Positions 35,851 to 37,799 of a stretch of 37,799 bases of DNA are shown piece after piece; position 1 is the first letter of the stretch; each line of letters starts with the position of its first letter. A program made the position numbers and the translations under genes. The notes under the pieces are model-generated. The model made no database searches, was not told where the DNA came from, and saw only the letters and a program-made list of their open reading frames with translations. Source of the DNA: Moraxellaceae bacterium (lineage in GTDB: Bacteria; Pseudomonadota; Gammaproteobacteria; Pseudomonadales; Moraxellaceae); contig JAJFBF010000054.1 of assembly GCA_020697295.1 (NCBI GenBank), positions 1 through 37,799 on the forward strand, written 5' to 3'.

Positions 35851-35950
35851 GTACCCCGGGCGGAAACCCGCCCGGGGTACGCCCATCCCTGCCTGTCGGG
35901 CTTCAGCCCGACAAAAGAGCCCATCCCCGCAGGTCGGGCTTCAGCCCGAC
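35851..35950. repeat. Cluster of three palindromes after the alpha/beta hydrolase gene
   Basis: A 13-bp stem (35851-35863 with 35868-35880) is followed by two identical REP-like palindromes GTCGGGCTTCAGCCCGAC at 35895-35912 and 35933-35950. They lie in the 277-base gap between the kinase start and the hydrolase stop. They may end or stabilise the hydrolase mRNA, but no T-run is present. The rest of the gap should hold the kinase promoter; a TAGAAT-like -10 on the minus strand at 35792-35787 is the best guess. Confidence 0.8.
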
Positions 35951-35985
35951 AGGCACGCAGCAGACTCCCCCACTGAAACCGGCTC

Positions 35986-37164
35986 TTAACCGGCCAGGCG
36001 CGCCTGCTCCGTGCAGCGGTCCATGAAGCCCAGCATAAGGTCGAGATACTCGCGCTGGCGCAGGTGCAGCACATGGTTGCCGGGGAACCAGTGCAGGTGA
36101 CTGCCGGCCCAGTGCTCATGCAGCAGCTGGATATAGCGTGGCGAGGTGAAGCGGTCGCCGGCACCGCCGATGATGAGCAGGCGGTCCGGATCGATGACCG
36201 GTTGCCAGGTCAGCGGACAATGGATCGCCAGGGCATGGCGCAGGTCGCGCAGGCCCAGGCCGCGGCTGCCCAGGAACACTTTCGAGACCGGCTGCACCAG
36301 CGGCCACTCCAGCGCCATGTCCGCCACCACCACCGCCGGCACATTGCTGATGGCATAGTCCAGGCGAGTGTCGCAACTGGCGGCCAGCGCGGCCACGTAG
36401 CCGCCCAGGCTCATGCCGGCCACGCCGACATGGCGCACGCCCTGGGCCTCCAGGTAATTGATCCACACGCGCAGGTCGTACACCGACTGCAGCATGGCCT
36501 CGTTGGCCTCGGCAAAGCCGCGGGCAAAGATGCCATAGCCGCTGAAGGGCTCGTGCGGCGCGCGACGGTCGCCATGGAAGGGCTGGGTGTAGAGCAGGAT
36601 GTCATAGCCCTGTTCATAGAAAGTCCGCAGCGAAAAAAACAGGCTGTTGAGCCAGCGCGGATTCACGAAGTAGCCGTGCGCGAAGATCAGCGTGGGTCGC
36701 GGCCCGGCCGGATGCCGCCAATGCTGCGCCACCACCTGGTGGCTGTGGTGATGGCGGGAGTAGGCCTCGCGCAGCGCCGGATTGAGTGCCTGGTAGGGGC
36801 TGTAGAAACCGACCAGCTCGGTGTGGATGCCGCGCGGCGCGTAGCCGAGCAGGGGCGCGCGCCGGTGCGAGAAAGTGACGTTGCGCGGCGGCGCCGGAAA
36901 CGCCTCGGCGGCATTGCCGCGATCAGCCACGGCGCGGTGGAAATCCAGCAGCGCCCAGTCCGCCTCGAAGCGGCCCCGGCGCAGGAAGGTGGGCGCCAGC
37001 GACGCCATGGCGCCAAGGGCGAGGCCCGTGCGCAGCACGTTGTCGAGGCCGGCGGTGGCGCGCACCTTGAACGGCTCGCGCGCATCCAGCGGCGTCGAGC
37101 ACGGCGTGCGGTTGAAATCGTCGGGCAGGGTCTGCCACCAGGGCAGCGATTGAGCCATCGTCAT
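35986..37164 (-). CDS. Alpha/beta hydrolase, ABHD18/DUF2048-like
   Basis: A 392-residue hydrolase. Oxyanion HGY (163-165), nucleophile Ser252 in AGMSLGGYVAAL, Asp337 in GGAGDRFTSP and His364 in PGNHVLHL form a complete triad. The long N-terminal part (1-150) before the core is helical and has no motif I know. The size and the FAHGYFVNPRWLNSLFF layout resemble the ABHD18-like group, but I hold that loosely. No signal peptide is seen. REP-like elements lie on both sides. It is upstream on the same strand as the acyl-CoA dehydrogenase end, but separated by a strong terminator, so it has its own promoter. Confidence 0.88.
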   Translation of the reverse strand: MTMAQSLPWWQTLPDDFNRTPCSTPLDAREPFKVRATAGLDNVLRTGLALGAMASLAPTFLRRGRFEADWALLDFHRAVADRGNAAEAFPAPPRNVTFSHRRAPLLGYAPRGIHTELVGFYSPYQALNPALREAYSRHHHSHQVVAQHWRHPAGPRPTLIFAHGYFVNPRWLNSLFFSLRTFYEQGYDILLYTQPFHGDRRAPHEPFSGYGIFARGFAEANEAMLQSVYDLRVWINYLEAQGVRHVGVAGMSLGGYVAALAASCDTRLDYAISNVPAVVVADMALEWPLVQPVSKVFLGSRGLGLRDLRHALAIHCPLTWQPVIDPDRLLIIGGAGDRFTSPRYIQLLHEHWAGSHLHWFPGNHVLHLRQREYLDLMLGFMDRCTEQARLAG

Positions 37165-37177
37165 TTCATGCTGCCTG

Positions 37178-37237
37178 CTGTAGGTCGGGCTTCAGCCCGA
37201 CGTTGACGCCGGAGTCGGGCTGAAGCCCGACCCACAG
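37178..37237. repeat. Paired REP-like palindromes in inverse orientation
   Basis: Two 24-base copies (37178-37201 and 37214-37237) face each other with one mismatch. Each contains GTCGGGCT..AGCCCGAC. Such head-to-head pairs are the usual form of BIME-type elements. They are placed just before the hydrolase start and after the dehydrogenase terminator. Confidence 0.85.
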
Positions 37238-37248
37238 GTATCAAGGGC

Positions 37249-37279
37249 AAAAAAAAGGCGGCGCCGTTGCCGGGCCGCC
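37249..37279 (-). terminator. Intrinsic terminator of acyl-CoA dehydrogenase gene
   Basis: On the minus strand GGCGGC (37279-37274) pairs with GCCGCC (37262-37257) and is followed by eight T (37256-37249). It lies 40 bases past the dehydrogenase stop. Confidence 0.92.
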
Positions 37280-37318
37280 CCCTTCCTCAGCTCACCAGAT
37301 CGAACGCCTTTCAGCGCA

Positions 37319-37799
37319 TCAGATCGAGCGCGAGATCAGTTCCTTCATGATCTCGTTGGTGCCGCCATAGATGCGGTTGGCGCGCGTGTCGATATAGGCG
37401 CGGGCAATCGGGTATTCCAGCATGTAGCCGTAGCCGCCATGCAGCTGCACGCACTCGTCGACGACCTTGGAGAGCAGGTCCGACACCCAGTACTTGGCAG
37501 CGCAGGCCGCTTCCACGCTGAGCTCGTTCTTCAGCACCTGCTCCATGCAGCGATCTACGAAGACGCGTGCAATCTGGATCTCCGAACGCATTTCGGCCAG
37601 CTTGAAGCGGGTATTCTGGTAGGCGTTCACCGGCTTGCCGAACACCTTGCGCTGCTTGACGTAATCCACGGTGGTGGCGAGCGCGAACTCGGCGCCGGCG
37701 GCGCACATGATGCCGATCATCATGCGTTCCCAGGCCAGTTCCTTCATCAGCATGATGAAGCCCATGCCTTCCATGCCGAGCAGGTTGCTCTTGGGCACG
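37319..37799 (-). CDS. Acyl-CoA dehydrogenase, C-terminal part (5' end outside window)
   Basis: The visible 160 residues are the C-terminal helical domain of an acyl-CoA dehydrogenase, which oxidises acyl-CoA to enoyl-CoA with FAD. Family marks: RKVFGKPVNAYQNTRFKLAEM (about 50-70 here), QLHGGYGYMLEYPIARAYIDTR and the closing YGGTNEIMKELISRSI with the conserved Glu region. The frame is open to the window edge; the GTG at 37798 is an internal Val codon, not a start. It would work with the acyl-CoA synthetase in this window, though far apart. The gene is followed by a strong terminator. Confidence 0.93.
   Translation of the reverse strand, partial: VPKSNLLGMEGMGFIMLMKELAWERMMIGIMCAAGAEFALATTVDYVKQRKVFGKPVNAYQNTRFKLAEMRSEIQIARVFVDRCMEQVLKNELSVEAACAAKYWVSDLLSKVVDECVQLHGGYGYMLEYPIARAYIDTRANRIYGGTNEIMKELISRSI

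Overview
The window is a high-GC, densely coded piece of proteobacterial chromosome. The content points to a gammaproteobacterium: a split imuA / imuB-dnaE2 SOS mutasome with CTG-N10-CAG LexA boxes, a FAN1-type nuclease paired with an XPD/DinG-like helicase, and many acyl-lipid genes. The mix of flavin monooxygenase, ferritin-like proteins and acyl-CoA enzymes resembles what is seen in hydrocarbon- or lipid-using lineages such as Nevskiales/Sinobacteraceae. That placement is an inference from gene content only. I see no rRNA, tRNA, CRISPR array or insertion sequence.

Layout. (1) 1-2565, minus: a receiver-PAS protein (cut by the window edge) overlapping a PAS hybrid histidine kinase. (2) 2982-7447, minus: an envelope block with an ice-binding-like (DUF3494) lipoprotein, an outer-membrane protein with two OmpA domains, a DUF4398 lipoprotein and a coiled-coil/OmpA lipoprotein, closed by a terminator near 2906-2936. 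(3) 7829-11360: a very-long-chain acyl-CoA synthetase diverging from an exported esterase and a DUF1348 protein. (4) 11402-24215: a DNA-repair island. It holds FAN1 nuclease, a PD-(D/E)xK/FeS helicase, a small ferredoxin, ImuA, ImuB and a frameshifted DnaE2. Three paralogous 97-residue proteins that I do not recognise are threaded between them, and a Fic protein sits on the opposite strand between imuA and imuB. (5) 24446-25015: a DUF3455 lipoprotein. (6) 25128-30710, minus: alpha/beta hydrolase, Baeyer-Villiger-type monooxygenase, ferritin-like diiron protein, PF10118 protein and an SDR, with a divergent TetR regulator at 30834-31457. (7) 31618-37799: cytochrome c, rhomboid protease, a large hybrid kinase, another alpha/beta hydrolase and the end of an acyl-CoA dehydrogenase, separated by REP-like palindromes.

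How the genes fit together. The repair island looks SOS-controlled. A strong LexA box fills the spacer of the imuA promoter, another precedes imuB-dnaE2, and a degenerate one precedes the first 97-residue gene, FAN1 and the helicase. The 97-residue proteins are the best candidates here for an undescribed component, because all three copies are gap-free equals in length and sit only among these repair genes. The dnaE2 reading frame is broken in its PHP domain, so the mutasome may be inactive in this strain unless the sequence has an error. The minus-strand lipid block with its TetR regulator looks like a catabolic module for a hydrophobic substrate.
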